DNA of 64,000 bases from Caldilinea sp. CFX5 (GTDB lineage: Bacteria > Chloroflexota > Anaerolineae > Caldilineales > Caldilineaceae). This document shows positions 44,438-54,700 of this stretch, piece after piece. Location of the stretch: positions 62,001-126,000 of the forward strand of contig QWII01000012.1 of the NCBI GenBank assembly GCA_021405325.1, in the 5' to 3' direction. The notes under the pieces were generated by a model, which was given only the letters and a program-made list of their open reading frames with translations, made no database searches and was not told the origin of the DNA. Position numbers and translations under genes: made by a program. Position 1 is the stretch's first letter; the number at the start of each line of letters is the position of its first letter.

Positions 44438-45328
44438 TTAGCCTTTGACGGCGCCCAGTGTCAAGCCCCGGACAAAATAGCGTTGGACAAAGGGATAGGC
44501 CAGAATGATCGGGCCGATAGTAATGACTGCCGTTGCCATACGAATGGAGAGCGTCGGCATATCGGCCAAGTTGATGTTGACGCCGGGGTACTTCATGGCA
44601 GCCTGGATCGATTGCAGGTTGTTGATCATCTTCAAAATAATCAGCGAGAGCGGTTTAAACTCGGCAAAGTCGAGCAGCATGAGCGCCAGGAACCAATCAT
44701 TCCAGTAGGCGACGGCGGTAAAGAGGCCGACGGTGGCCAGCGCCGGCGTGGAGAGAGGGAGGACAATACGAAACAGAATGGTGGTGTCCGAGGCGCCATC
44801 AATATAAGCCGATTCCATAATCTCCGTCGGCAAGGCGGCAAAAAAATTGCGCAGGACAAAGACCCAGAAGGGCTGCACCATCATCGGCAGAATCAGCGCC
44901 CAAATGCTGTCTGTAAGTTGGAGCAGATTGCGACAGGTGATAAACCAGGGAATCAGGCTGGGAGTGAAAATCATTGTGAAGAAGACATAGAAGGCGACTT
45001 TGTTGCGCCAGCTCAACCGCTTCAATGCCATAACATAAGCCAGCCCCGACATGACAAAGAGCGACGAAAGGGTGCCGACAACGGTGACAAAGATCGTCAC
45101 CAGATAGCCTGTGCGCACTTCGCCCCCCTTAAAGACCCAGCGATAGGCTTCCAGCGACCACTCACGCGCCCAGGGCAAATAACCATCCTGGCGCAGCACC
45201 AGGTCATCGGTAAAGGAGGCCACGATCATGATCCAAAAGGGAAAGAGACAGAAAAGCGTCATCACCAGCAAATAAACATAACTGCCAAAGACAAAGAGGC
45301 GGTCGCCCAGACTTTTGCTTTCTTTCAT
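44438..45328 (-). CDS. Carbohydrate ABC permease, LplC/MalG type
   Basis: This 296-residue, six-helix permease has the EAA loop EIMESAYIDGASDTTILFRIV and ends FVQRYFVRGLTLGAVKG, the characteristic C-terminus of LplC/YtcP-like permeases. Its start is nine bases after the stop of the LplB-type permease. Together with that permease and the LipO-like protein it forms an oligosaccharide importer. Confidence 0.92.
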   Translation of the reverse strand: MKESKSLGDRLFVFGSYVYLLVMTLFCLFPFWIMIVASFTDDLVLRQDGYLPWAREWSLEAYRWVFKGGEVRTGYLVTIFVTVVGTLSSLFVMSGLAYVMALKRLSWRNKVAFYVFFTMIFTPSLIPWFITCRNLLQLTDSIWALILPMMVQPFWVFVLRNFFAALPTEIMESAYIDGASDTTILFRIVLPLSTPALATVGLFTAVAYWNDWFLALMLLDFAEFKPLSLIILKMINNLQSIQAAMKYPGVNINLADMPTLSIRMATAVITIGPIILAYPFVQRYFVRGLTLGAVKG

Positions 45329-45337
45329 GGGTAGTTC

Positions 45338-46327
45338 CTAAAATAACGTGTAATCCTCGCCACGACTCTGCGAGTATTTTTTGACTAGCCAATTTGAACC
45401 GTAAATACAGATAAAGCCCAGCACCGACTGTAACAACCCCACGGCGGCGCTAAAACCGTAGTTGGAATTGTTACGGAGGGCGCGCAAGAGATAGGTGTCG
45501 ATCACATCGGTGGTTTCATAGAGTTGCGCCTTGTCGCCGATCACCGCGTAGATCATGCCAAAGTCGCCAAAGAAGATGCGGCCGATGTCGAGCAGCACCA
45601 GCAGGATCACCACGGGGACGAGCGCCGGCAAGCTGATGTACCGCATCCGTTGAATGCGGCTGGCGCCATCAATGGCCGCCGCTTCATATAATTGCGGATC
45701 AATGGAGACCAGCGTCGCCAGGTAGATGATGCAACCGGCGCCGGTGCCTTTCCAGACCCGAATGGCGGTGAGAATCCAAGGCCATAGTTCCGGCTTGTCG
45801 GTAATAATCACCCGTTCCATCTCCAGCTTGACGAGAAAGGCGTTGATCGTGCCGACCTGATAATCGATCAGCCCAAAGAGTACCATCGACACAATCGTCC
45901 ACCCCATAAAAAAGGGGAGAAACATGAGCGACTGGGTGAGTCGCTTGTAGTAAACCAGCCGCACTTCGTTGAGTAGGAGCGCTGTCAGCACGGCAAAGAG
46001 CGTGGTGGCGATGATAAACATGGCATTCAGTTGCAATGTATTCGCAATCAAGCGGAAGGCCAAGGGCGACTCGGTCAACAAGCGGAAATTGCGAAAGCCG
46101 ACCCACGGACTTAAGAACATGGTGCGCGGGCTATAATCCTGAAAGGCCATGATCGTACCAAACATGGGGATATAGCTAAAGACAAAGATGAGGATAAGCG
46201 CCGGCGCGCCCAGCAGAAAGAGCAGATAGTTCTCGCGGACATATTGTACAAATTGCCGCACGCCGCCGGCCTTGCGCACCGTTGGTCGCGGCCGATTACG
46301 CTCCAAGGATTTGGTTGCAGAAGTCAT
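45338..46327 (-). CDS. Carbohydrate ABC permease, LplB/MalF type
   Basis: This 329-residue permease has a basic N-terminus (ERNRPRPTVRKAGGVRQF) and six helices. The first is followed by MFGTIMAFQDYSPRTMFLSP and GFRNFRLL, typical of LplB-type permeases. The EAA loop is LYEAAAIDGASRIQRMRYISL. It is the first gene of the minus-strand operon. The upstream gap to the divergent PLD gene carries a 21-bp-arm hairpin. Confidence 0.92.
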   Translation of the reverse strand: MTSATKSLERNRPRPTVRKAGGVRQFVQYVRENYLLFLLGAPALILIFVFSYIPMFGTIMAFQDYSPRTMFLSPWVGFRNFRLLTESPLAFRLIANTLQLNAMFIIATTLFAVLTALLLNEVRLVYYKRLTQSLMFLPFFMGWTIVSMVLFGLIDYQVGTINAFLVKLEMERVIITDKPELWPWILTAIRVWKGTGAGCIIYLATLVSIDPQLYEAAAIDGASRIQRMRYISLPALVPVVILLVLLDIGRIFFGDFGMIYAVIGDKAQLYETTDVIDTYLLRALRNNSNYGFSAAVGLLQSVLGFICIYGSNWLVKKYSQSRGEDYTLF

Positions 46328-46442
46328 ATCGTTCTCAATTGCTACTCAAAGATGAAACAATCATCAAATGTGTGAGGAATTATACTTTCTATATCGTAGC
46401 ACCAACCCTGCCATCAATGCAAACAGCTTAAATTTGATTGGC

Positions 46443-46495
46443 TGGTTGGTTGACTCGTTGGTTTCGACAAGCTCAACCAACGAGTCAACCAACCA
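46443..46495. repeat. Perfect 21-bp-arm hairpin with loop TCGACAAGCTC
   Basis: The arms 46443-46463 and 46475-46495 are exact complements built from GGTTGGTT and GACTCGTTGG words. The 11-base loop (46464-46474) is identical to that of the 26001-26069 hairpin, whose arms are unrelated. It lies between divergent genes, so it cannot be a simple terminator. Confidence 0.92.
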
Positions 46496-46572
46496 ACTAT
46501 CCTTTGCCGCCGCCCCTGAACTGTGTTACACTCCTGGTCTAATCTAAAAATCGTTAGGAGTTGTTGTAAGGT

Positions 46573-47811
46573 ATGAAAAAACGCGACGTGGCGACCATCG
46601 CTGTGATCATTGCGGCAATCTTGTTGGTCTTGTCCTACTTTTTCGATGACGGCAGCAATGACTCTGTCGGCAGCACCATGCGCGATGTGGCTGATTTGGT
46701 CTTAACTACTGAAGGCAACATCGACCCGGCGATGATTTTGACCGTAGTCACACCAACACCTAAAGCGCCACCGACGATTGCGCCTGACGTTTCCCCGTCG
46801 CCGACCGTCGCCAACAGCAGCCCGAATCCTGTGCCCAATCCTGCGGCTGATTTCTACCAAATTTACTTCACCACCCCGACCTGCCCGCCCGAAGAACAAC
46901 GCACCGGCGGCATCGACGAACTTATTGCGGCGGATCTGTTGCGGGCGCAAACACAGGTGGATATCGCAGCTTTTGACCTGGATGCCGAACCAATCATCGC
47001 CGCCCTGATGACGCTCAATGAACGGGGCGTGGCTGTCCACATTGTCACCGACACCGACAACGCCGATCTATCCAGCATCCGGCGGCTGCGGCGTAATGGC
47101 ATCAGTGTGGTGGAGGATAAGCGGAGCGGTTTGATGCACAACAAGTTCATCATTATCGACAACCATTACCTCTGGGCCGGTGCGATGAACTTTACGTCCA
47201 ACGATGTCTACTGCAATAACAACAACCTGGTGCGCTTTGACGCACCGGTGCTGGCCGCCAACTATCGCGCCGAGATGGACGAAATGTACAATGACCGCCT
47301 CTTCGGCCCCGATTCGCCCGACACCACGCCCCAGGAGCAGCTTTTTATTCAGGGCATTGAGGTGGATAACTATTTTGCGCCGGAACGGGAATTGGAACTG
47401 ATCAACGTCATCGCCCGCACCGTCACCCGCGCCCAGCAGGAAATCCTCTTCATGGCCTTCTCTTTTACCAATGAAGAGATCGGCGAGGCAATGCTGGGCC
47501 GGGCTGATGCCGGCGTTCCCGTTCGTGGCATCTTTGAGAAGACCGGCTCCGACACGGCAAGCAGCTACTATGGCCTCATGCGCAAAGCCGGTTTAGCCAA
47601 TGTCCAGGTGCGACTGGATGGCAATTCCCGGCTGTTCCATCACAAGGTCATCATTGTGGATCGGCAGCTTGTGATCTTCGGCTCCTTCAACTTTAGCGCC
47701 AGCGCCAATCGCAACAATGATGAGAACCTGTTGGTCGTCCATGATCCCACCTTTGCCGGCTACTTTATCAAGGAATTTGAAGCACGCTGGGCCGAGGCGA
47801 CGACGGAGTAA
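46573..47811 (+). CDS. Phospholipase D-like domain protein
   Basis: This 412-residue protein has an N-terminal membrane anchor (about 7-24), then a Pro/Thr/Ser-rich stalk (60-92) and two PLD half-domains. HKD motif 1 is MHNKFIIID (His189, Lys191, Asp196) and motif 2 is FHHKVIIVD (His356, Lys358, Asp363), each followed by the usual G(A/S)(M/F)NF(T/S) segment. A complete pair indicates an active phosphodiesterase, probably extracytoplasmic, on nucleic acid or phospholipid. GTAAGGT lies before the ATG. Confidence 0.9.
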   Translation: MKKRDVATIAVIIAAILLVLSYFFDDGSNDSVGSTMRDVADLVLTTEGNIDPAMILTVVTPTPKAPPTIAPDVSPSPTVANSSPNPVPNPAADFYQIYFTTPTCPPEEQRTGGIDELIAADLLRAQTQVDIAAFDLDAEPIIAALMTLNERGVAVHIVTDTDNADLSSIRRLRRNGISVVEDKRSGLMHNKFIIIDNHYLWAGAMNFTSNDVYCNNNNLVRFDAPVLAANYRAEMDEMYNDRLFGPDSPDTTPQEQLFIQGIEVDNYFAPERELELINVIARTVTRAQQEILFMAFSFTNEEIGEAMLGRADAGVPVRGIFEKTGSDTASSYYGLMRKAGLANVQVRLDGNSRLFHHKVIIVDRQLVIFGSFNFSASANRNNDENLLVVHDPTFAGYFIKEFEARWAEATTE

Positions 47812-47870
47812 GTTGCTGAGAAAAAGCATAGAGCAGTTACTGATGTGCTTGCCGAAGCCGTTACTGCTTC

Positions 47871-47966
47871 AGAAATCCCTTATTGGCAGCTAACGCTTCC
47901 CTCCTGCTTGCCATCGCCATTGTCTTCCTGTGGAATTACGGTGCTAATCGAAAAATCACCTACAGC
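47871..47966 (+). pseudogene. GtrA-family C-terminal remnant
   Basis: The plus strand encodes RNPLLAANASLLLAIAIV and FLWNYGANRKITYS in one frame. A hydrophobic helix followed by FxWNYxxNRxxTY is the conserved last helix of GtrA-like flippase proteins. There is no start, ribosome-binding site or N-terminal part, and the fragment runs into the end of the opposite-strand permease gene. It is read as a truncated remnant. Confidence 0.5.
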
Positions 47967-48841
47967 TTAATCGCCCCCGCCGTCAACCCTTCGATAAACT
48001 GGCGCATGGCGAGTAGAAAGAGGAGGAGGAGCGGCAGCGCGGCCAGCACATAGCCGGCGGTGAGCATGCCATAATCGCCGGGGTGGGCCTGGGTGAGGTA
48101 GGCCAGACCGACGGTGAGCGGACGCTTGTCAAAGGTGGGGATCGTCACCAGCGGCCAGATATAGTCGTTCCAGACCGAAACAAAGACATTGATCGACATG
48201 AGCGCGATCATCGGGCGGAGCAGCGGTAAGGCCAGCCAGCGGAAGATCTGGAATTCATGCGCGCCGTCGATGCGCATGGCCTCAAAGAGTTCACGCGGCT
48301 GTTGGGCCACAAAGGTGCGCATGACAAAGACCCAAAAGGGCTGCGAGGTGCCGGCGCAAAAGAGGATGACCGGCAGCGGGGTATCCAGGATGCCCAACTT
48401 CCAGGCCAGCGTAAAGGAGGGGATCAGGTTCATAATGCCCGGCAGCATCATCTTGGCAAAGAGGAGGCCAAAGAGCAGATTTTTCAGCGGAAAATCCAGC
48501 CGGCCAAAGGCGTAGCCCGCCAGCGCCGTGACAAAGACGGTCAACACCGTCGAGCCGACCGCCATCACCACACTGTTCATGGTCAGCGGGGCGATGTAGC
48601 GAAAGGCCACCGCATAATTTTCAAAATGGAAGGGCGGCTGGATGGTAAAGAATTGGAAGACGATTTGCTCTTTGTCTTTGACCGACATCACCAGCATCAG
48701 GCCCAACGGAAAGAGCAAGGCCACACAGATGAAGATCAAGACGCCATTCTTAAACCACTCGGCCAGCCGGGTGCGCCGCTTGTAGTTGGGTGTGGCGCTG
48801 GTACTGGCCGGCGTAAGCAGTGTTGCGGTCCGTGTCCTCAT
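47960..48841 (-). CDS. Carbohydrate ABC permease, MalG type
   Basis: This 293-residue, six-helix permease has the EAA loop ELFEAMRIDGAHEFQIFRWLAL and ends RQFIEGLTAGAIKL, the standard MalG C-terminus. It overlaps the MalF-type gene by four bases (ATGA). It works with the MalF-type permease and the binding protein of 49925-51526. Confidence 0.92.
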   Translation of the reverse strand: MRTRTATLLTPASTSATPNYKRRTRLAEWFKNGVLIFICVALLFPLGLMLVMSVKDKEQIVFQFFTIQPPFHFENYAVAFRYIAPLTMNSVVMAVGSTVLTVFVTALAGYAFGRLDFPLKNLLFGLLFAKMMLPGIMNLIPSFTLAWKLGILDTPLPVILFCAGTSQPFWVFVMRTFVAQQPRELFEAMRIDGAHEFQIFRWLALPLLRPMIALMSINVFVSVWNDYIWPLVTIPTFDKRPLTVGLAYLTQAHPGDYGMLTAGYVLAALPLLLLFLLAMRQFIEGLTAGAIKL

Positions 48842-49758
48842 CCTTGCTCCTCGTTGCGCAGAAACTTCATGGTCAAGAGCGTGATCATCAGCGCAATGGC
48901 AAACATCACCAGCCCCAGCGCTGAGGCGTACCCATACTTCTGGCTTTTGAAGGCGGAAAAATACATATACAGCCCCGGCACCATCGACGCAAAGCCCGGC
49001 CCCCCTTTGGTGAGGATCAATTGCGCACTATAGCCCGTAATCGCCGCCGTGATCGTCCCAATCAGGTTGAGCTTGAACTGCCCCAGGATCAGCGGCAGCT
49101 CCAGGTAATAGAAGCGCTGGAGCGGCCCAATGCCTTCCAAATCGCCCGCTTCCCAGACCGACTCATTGATGCTTTTCAGCCCGCCCAGATAGATCAATGC
49201 CGCATTGGTGGTCACAAAGGGGAAGCCCATAGCAATCAGACACCACTTCACCAGATTGGAATCACCCAGCCAGGTCTGTTGCCACCCTTCCAGCCCAACC
49301 GCCCCAAGCACTTTGTTGAACAGCCCATATTGCGGGTTATACATAAACTGCCACATGAGGATGATGATCAACCAAGGCACCACCATCGGGATACAGAAGA
49401 GGACGCGGTAGAGATATTGCGCCCGCAGGTTGCGGATGCGAAAGAGCATAACGCTGGCGACAATGGTCGGGAACATGAGCAGCACCCCCATCACCAGAAA
49501 GAAGAGCATATTCCCGACCGCCACCCAGAAAACATCATCATGAAAGAGATCGACAAAATTCCCCCACCCGACAAAGACGGCGGTATTATAGCCATCCCAA
49601 CGGTAAAACGAGCGATACATCCCCTCTACCATCGGATACCAGTCAAAGAGCAAGTTCATCAAGATCGCCGGCGCGACAAACAACAGCCCGATCAGCGCCT
49701 GATCACCGAACTTCTTTCCGCGTTGTTGGTTGAGTTTTTCACGTTGTACCAGATTCAC
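48838..49758 (-). CDS. Carbohydrate ABC permease, MalF/LacF type
   Basis: This 306-residue permease has a short basic N-terminus and six helices. MEGMYRSFYRWDGYN after TM1 and the EAA loop SVWEAGDLEGIGPLQRFYYLEL are typical of MalF/UgpA-like subunits. It lies between the binding protein and the MalG-type permease; a 71-bp inverted repeat separates it from the binding-protein gene. Confidence 0.92.
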   Translation of the reverse strand: MNLVQREKLNQQRGKKFGDQALIGLLFVAPAILMNLLFDWYPMVEGMYRSFYRWDGYNTAVFVGWGNFVDLFHDDVFWVAVGNMLFFLVMGVLLMFPTIVASVMLFRIRNLRAQYLYRVLFCIPMVVPWLIIILMWQFMYNPQYGLFNKVLGAVGLEGWQQTWLGDSNLVKWCLIAMGFPFVTTNAALIYLGGLKSINESVWEAGDLEGIGPLQRFYYLELPLILGQFKLNLIGTITAAITGYSAQLILTKGGPGFASMVPGLYMYFSAFKSQKYGYASALGLVMFAIALMITLLTMKFLRNEEQG

Positions 49759-49788
49759 GGCCTAAGCACCGTCCAAATTCTTATGATT

Positions 49789-49859
49789 CCGTGTTCCTTC
49801 TATCCGTGTTTAGTCTGTTGAAGCGACCCAAGTCCTAAACACAGATAGAAGGAACACGG
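49789..49859. repeat. Intergenic hairpin inside a sugar ABC operon
   Basis: Left arm CCGTGTTCCTTCTATCCGTG (from 49789, extended by TTTA) pairs with the right arm ending at 49859, with one or two mismatches. It sits between binding-protein and permease genes, like the hairpin at 17629 in the peptide transporter operon. Confidence 0.85.
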
Positions 49860-49897
49860 CAATAATGCATCCATAGACAGGCAAACACTTCTTTGTC

Positions 49898-49926
49898 TAC
49901 CTGTTTACCTGTTTACCTGTTTACCT
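49898..49926. repeat. ACCTGTTT tandem repeat at a stop codon
   Basis: The 8-base unit TACCTGTT occurs three times plus a partial copy and runs into the stop codon of the binding-protein gene (minus strand, ending 49925). It is short and of unknown significance. Confidence 0.6.
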
Positions 49927-51526
49927 ACTTATAATACGTCTGCATCATCTCCAGCCGCAGCTTGAGATTTTCAATCGTCGCTTCCTGCGATTGGATGAGC
50001 ATTTCATGGTCATTGGCGGCCTTCATCTCGGCCAGTTTGGCTTCGGCGGCGGTGATTTGGGCGGCATAGCCATCGGGGCCTAGCATACTTTCGACATAGG
50101 CTTTGGCGCCGTTCTGAGAAAGTTCCGCCACGCGGCTCTTGTAGCTTTCCAGGTCAAGGTTGCCCAGCAAAAAGTCCTGCGAGAGACCGGGCCAAACGGC
50201 GCCATCGCCCCATTCAATAAAGGACGACCCCACCACCTCGCTGGCCGTAGACTTTTCGACGGGATTGACAAAGCCCTGGATCTCCGCGGGGACGGGAACG
50301 CCCTCCACCGGCGAGAAGGATTTGGCAATTTCGACATATTTGGTCTGCTGTTCCACGCTCGTCATGAATTGGAGAAAATCAACGACCACCTTCGCCAATT
50401 CCGGATCCTTCTCGACGCTGGCATTGACGGTAAAGCCGTAATCTTGCTGGTTGGGTGGCGCACTGTATTTGCCGATGGCGTAGGGCGACGTTTCGGCGGT
50501 GATGACCGGCACCGGGAAGATGCCCCATTCAAACTTATCGCCGATGAGATCGGCATAGCCTTGGAAATCCCAGAACCCGGCTTGCAACATGGCGGCTTGC
50601 CCGGTCATAAAGAGATTGGGTGCATCGGCCTCAGCGGTGCCGGCCCAACCATCTTGCCAATACTGGGCATAATCCTGCCAGAGATTAAGCATATCGTCAT
50701 AATAGTCGGCGTTGCTCAATTGCCCGTTGGCGAGCGCAAGGTAGACTTTGTCCCAGTAAAACTCGACGCCGCGGTTGCCGCTGTTATACTTCTCATCATA
50801 GAACTGGTTGACATACTTCTCGCCAAATTGATAGCCGATCTGCCCCAAGGACCAGCCGATCCAGCGACCATTGTCGGCGGCAATGGGGATGATCTCCTTG
50901 TCTTTCAGCGCCTGCATGATGGCGCGAAACTCTTCCCAGTTCTGCGGCGTCTTCTCCGGGTCTAGGCCGGCTTGGGCAAAAAGAGCTTTGTTATAGAAGA
51001 AAGGGACGCCAATCGACAATTTGGCGTTGCTATCACTCGGCACAAAGAAGATGCCGCCATACTTGTTGGAAGAGCGCACACCGGCAAAGGACGCTTCACC
51101 CCCGGCAAAGGAGTCGATCCAGCGTTCTGTTGTCGCATAGGGGCTGGCGGCGTTGAAGGCATTGTTGAGGTTGTAAAGCACACCCTTGTTGGCATATTCG
51201 CCAAACATCCACGGCTGCATCTGGATGATCTCCGGCGCGCTCTCGGAGACAAACTGGGTGTCGAGCAGCTCCTTGTAACCATCCAGCGGTTGATAGACAA
51301 ACTCGAAGGTGACATTGGGGTGTTGGGCTGTGTAATCATCGGCGATCTGCTTGTAGCCGGCGTAGTATTTGGTGGTGCTGTCAGGGCCATGCCATGTCAT
51401 GATCCTGATGGTATAGCCATCCTGGCCTGGTTGGGCCGCCGGCGATGCATTGACGCACCCCGCCAGCAACAAGGCTAAGACAAGCGATATGGCGCATAAG
51501 CGTACAAGCGTTCTCCTGGCTGACAT
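49925..51526 (-). CDS. Sugar ABC transporter substrate-binding lipoprotein with coiled tail
   Basis: This 533-residue protein has a lipoprotein signal with Cys24 (ALLLAGC) and a family 1 sugar-binding domain (ITMWHGPDS-like start, then FYNKALFAQAGLDPEKTPQNWEEF in two parts). The last about 45 residues, including ITAAEAKLAEMKAANDHEML and IENLKLRLEMMQTYYK, are predicted by eye to be a long charged helix with heptad-like spacing, not usual for this family. It is the first gene of a binding-protein/MalF/MalG operon without an ATPase. Confidence 0.9.
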   Translation of the reverse strand: MSARRTLVRLCAISLVLALLLAGCVNASPAAQPGQDGYTIRIMTWHGPDSTTKYYAGYKQIADDYTAQHPNVTFEFVYQPLDGYKELLDTQFVSESAPEIIQMQPWMFGEYANKGVLYNLNNAFNAASPYATTERWIDSFAGGEASFAGVRSSNKYGGIFFVPSDSNAKLSIGVPFFYNKALFAQAGLDPEKTPQNWEEFRAIMQALKDKEIIPIAADNGRWIGWSLGQIGYQFGEKYVNQFYDEKYNSGNRGVEFYWDKVYLALANGQLSNADYYDDMLNLWQDYAQYWQDGWAGTAEADAPNLFMTGQAAMLQAGFWDFQGYADLIGDKFEWGIFPVPVITAETSPYAIGKYSAPPNQQDYGFTVNASVEKDPELAKVVVDFLQFMTSVEQQTKYVEIAKSFSPVEGVPVPAEIQGFVNPVEKSTASEVVGSSFIEWGDGAVWPGLSQDFLLGNLDLESYKSRVAELSQNGAKAYVESMLGPDGYAAQITAAEAKLAEMKAANDHEMLIQSQEATIENLKLRLEMMQTYYK

Positions 51527-51762
51527 CGGTTTCTCCTTTGGGTTTAAGCAGAGCTAACTGTTTCGCTATTTGGATCCACGCAACGGGGGCGTCAGGATAC
51601 TGCTATTGTAGCGCACCATTGATTTGATGACAACACAGACGCTAATGATGATTATCAAATAGATAGGGTATTTGCTTCAGGTCAAGTCCGGCATCATCGA
51701 CGACGACACGGGCGCTGAAATCCGATGGGGCTGGGGTCTACATCTGGGATCAGGAGACGAAA

Positions 51763-54700
51763 TTAGGCGGGTTGTAGCGCCAAGCCGGTTGATGGGCGGG
51801 CGCCCTTGGGTGCTGTCCGTTGCTCAGGCGTAACGCCATTGTGGAGCGGCTCTGGGTTGACCTGACTTTGTGCGCTCGTCTCCGGCGTGAGCGACGTGGC
51901 ATGTTGCAAGGCGTGTAACCGGGCGTAAACCCCGTTGCGCGCCATTAGCTCCTGATGGCTTCCCTGCTCGACAACCTGACCGGCGTCCATGACAATAATC
52001 TTGTCAAAGTTCTCCACGGTCGAGAATTGATGAGTAATACAGAGGACGGTGCGCCCGCGTTGGAGACGGTCGATGGTCTCTTGCACCTGTGCTTTCGACG
52101 CCGCATCCAAGGCGGATGTGGGTTCGTCTAAGATCAAAAGCGCCGGCTGTTTGATCAGCGCGCGGGCAATGGCAATCCGTTGGCGCTGTCCACCCGAAAG
52201 TGTATTGCCCAATTCCCCGATAACTGTGTCGTACCGTTTGGGGAGCGTCATGATAAAGTCGTGAATGTGAGCCTGGCGGGCGGCGGTTTCGATCTCAGCC
52301 GGCGTGGCATTGAGCTTGCCGTAGGCAATGTTCTCGCGCAGCGTGCCGCTCATCAAAAAGGGTTCTTGCAACACCAGCCCGATCTGACGGCGCAACGCGT
52401 GGCGAGCATAGTCGCGCAGATCGACGCCGTCGATGGTAATGGCGCCGCCTTGCACTTCGTAGAGGCGCAGGAGCAAATTGGTGATCGTCGATTTTCCGGC
52501 CCCCGAGGCGCCGACCAAAGCCACCCGTTGGCCCGGCGCAATGGTGAAGGAGACATCCCGGATCGTCGGGCGCTCGGCCTGATAACCAAAGGTGACCTGT
52601 GAAAAGACAATCTCTCCCCGCAAGTGGTGCGCAACAATGGCATTCGGCTTATCGGTAATCTCAGGATGTAAGCTCAAGATTTCATCAATCCGTTGCGCGC
52701 TGACGCTCGCCTTGGTGACTTTGCTGGTCAGCTTCACCGCGTCGCGAATTGGTTTATAGAGACCTTTGACATAGGTGACAAAGAGCAAGACATCACCGGG
52801 GGTCATCTGATTGTGGAGGGCGAGCCAGGCGCCGTAAAAGATCACGCCCAGCAGACCGACGGTGCTGATCAAGTTGATCGTGCGCGACATGCCGGCATTG
52901 AGACGCGCCAGGTGGACGCCTTCATCGAAATTTTGGCTATTGGCGTCGTCGAAGCGGCGCACCTCCTGAGATTCACGGCCAAAGGCTTGCACCAACGGCA
53001 TGATCGCGAGATTTTCGCTCAGGTGGGCCGCGAGCTGCCCTTCGGTTTTGCGCTGAGTGCGCGCCGTTTCTTTCAGCTTGTGCTGCATCCCATAATAGAC
53101 CAAGAACAGCGTCGGGACGGAAAGCAAGGGAATGAGGCTCAGACGCCAATTGACCAGGAGCATGACCACACACATGCCGAGAATCGTCAACGTGTTGGTG
53201 ACTAAGTTGATCCCGGCTTCGGCAAAGGCTTCGCGCAGCGCCTGGGTGTCGCTGGAAACTTTGTTCAGCAGTTCCCCCCGCTGTGAATGGGCATGAAACG
53301 AGAGCGAGAGCCGTTGCAAATGAATAAAGAGTTCACGCCGCAGGGTCGTGACAAGCTGAAACCCAATGCGCGAGGTGAAATAACTTTCCAGGAAGGCAAA
53401 GCCATTGGCTGCCAGGGCATTAAGGCCAGAGAGGCCGACCAAAGTCGTCAAGAGCCAGAAGGCATTGCCGGCAAACCAGCGCTCCAGCATTGCGAGCATT
53501 GCCGGCAACTCTTTCTGCAACAACACATAGTCAAAGATTAACTTGAGCGGCCACGGGCTGGCCAGATCGGTCAAGGTTGTCCCGATCACGCCGAGCGCGG
53601 CCAAGGCTAGGCTACCTTTGATCTGGCACAGATGTTGCCAAACTACAGCTCGTAGCCGCCCCCCTAGTTGCGGCTGCACCTTGTGGGCTTGGGCCGCCCG
53701 TCGTTCCTGGTATTGGCGCACCTTTTTTCGTACCCAAAGCGCCCATAAGGTTAAGCCGATGCCGCCCGCTGCTCCCCCGAGCGCAAAGGCCACTGTGCTT
53801 GGTATTACACCTTGTTTGCCCAATTGTTCACCCAGAGACGCGCTTCCCCATAAAGGTTGGCCGGTTGCGATTGGCGACGGCACAGAAATGGCCGTGTGCG
53901 TCAAGGCGGCGGCCAGAACCGGGGTCACGTCGGCAAGTGCTGGCAAGGGATCGGTTGGCGAGACCACAAGTGAATTGAGCAACGGAACAGTGGTCGTTGA
54001 CGGCGACACAATTGTCGCTGTCAGCAACGCTTGTGTTGGCGTATTGGTTGGCAGCACCGGTGTGTTGGTTGCTGGCGCTGACGTATGGGTTGGGCGTACC
54101 GATGTACTCGTGGGTGCTACTGTCGTGCTGGTGAGCGGCACGGCTGTGTTCGTCAGTGGCGCCAGAGTGTTGGTTGGCGGTGCTGGTGTATTCGTCGGCG
54201 CTACCGGCGTGCTGATGAGCGGCGCTGGTGTATTGGTTGGGCGTACTGATGTACTCGTCGGCGCTACCGGTGTGTTGGCGGGTGGCGCCGGTGTATCCGT
54301 CGGTGGAACTTGCACTTGAGTAGGGGCAGATTCAGCGGTATCTTCTTGCTTGTGGTCATCACTCCCAGAGCCGCTGTTATCACTTCCGGAACCACTGTTC
54401 CCAGAGCCGGAATTGTCATCGCCGGAGCCGTCATCGCCTGAATCGTCATGATCCGAATTGCCATGACCAGAATTGTCATTATCGGAATCGTCATCGTCAT
54501 GATCCGCGTCGCCATGACCGGAATTATCGTCGTCGGCGTCATCATCATCAGAATCGCCACCGCCCGCATCGTCGCCGTCCGCATCATTGCCGCGCTCGTT
54601 GAAACCGGTGCTGTGACCAAAGATCCTGCTGACTGGCGCCTCTGCTTCCTTACTTTTCGCCATGACCATAGGCGCCATGATGACCCAAAGGAAGAGGCAC

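Noticed and set aside
44420..45334. 304-codon open frame on the plus strand
   Set aside because: Antisense to the LplC-type permease gene, with a His/Asp/Gln-rich translation and no recognisable domain.
53543..54319. 258-codon plus-strand frame with Val/Gly/Thr repeats (VLVGATGVL-like)
   Set aside because: It is the antisense image of the Thr/Pro stalk repeats of the ABC exporter fusion.
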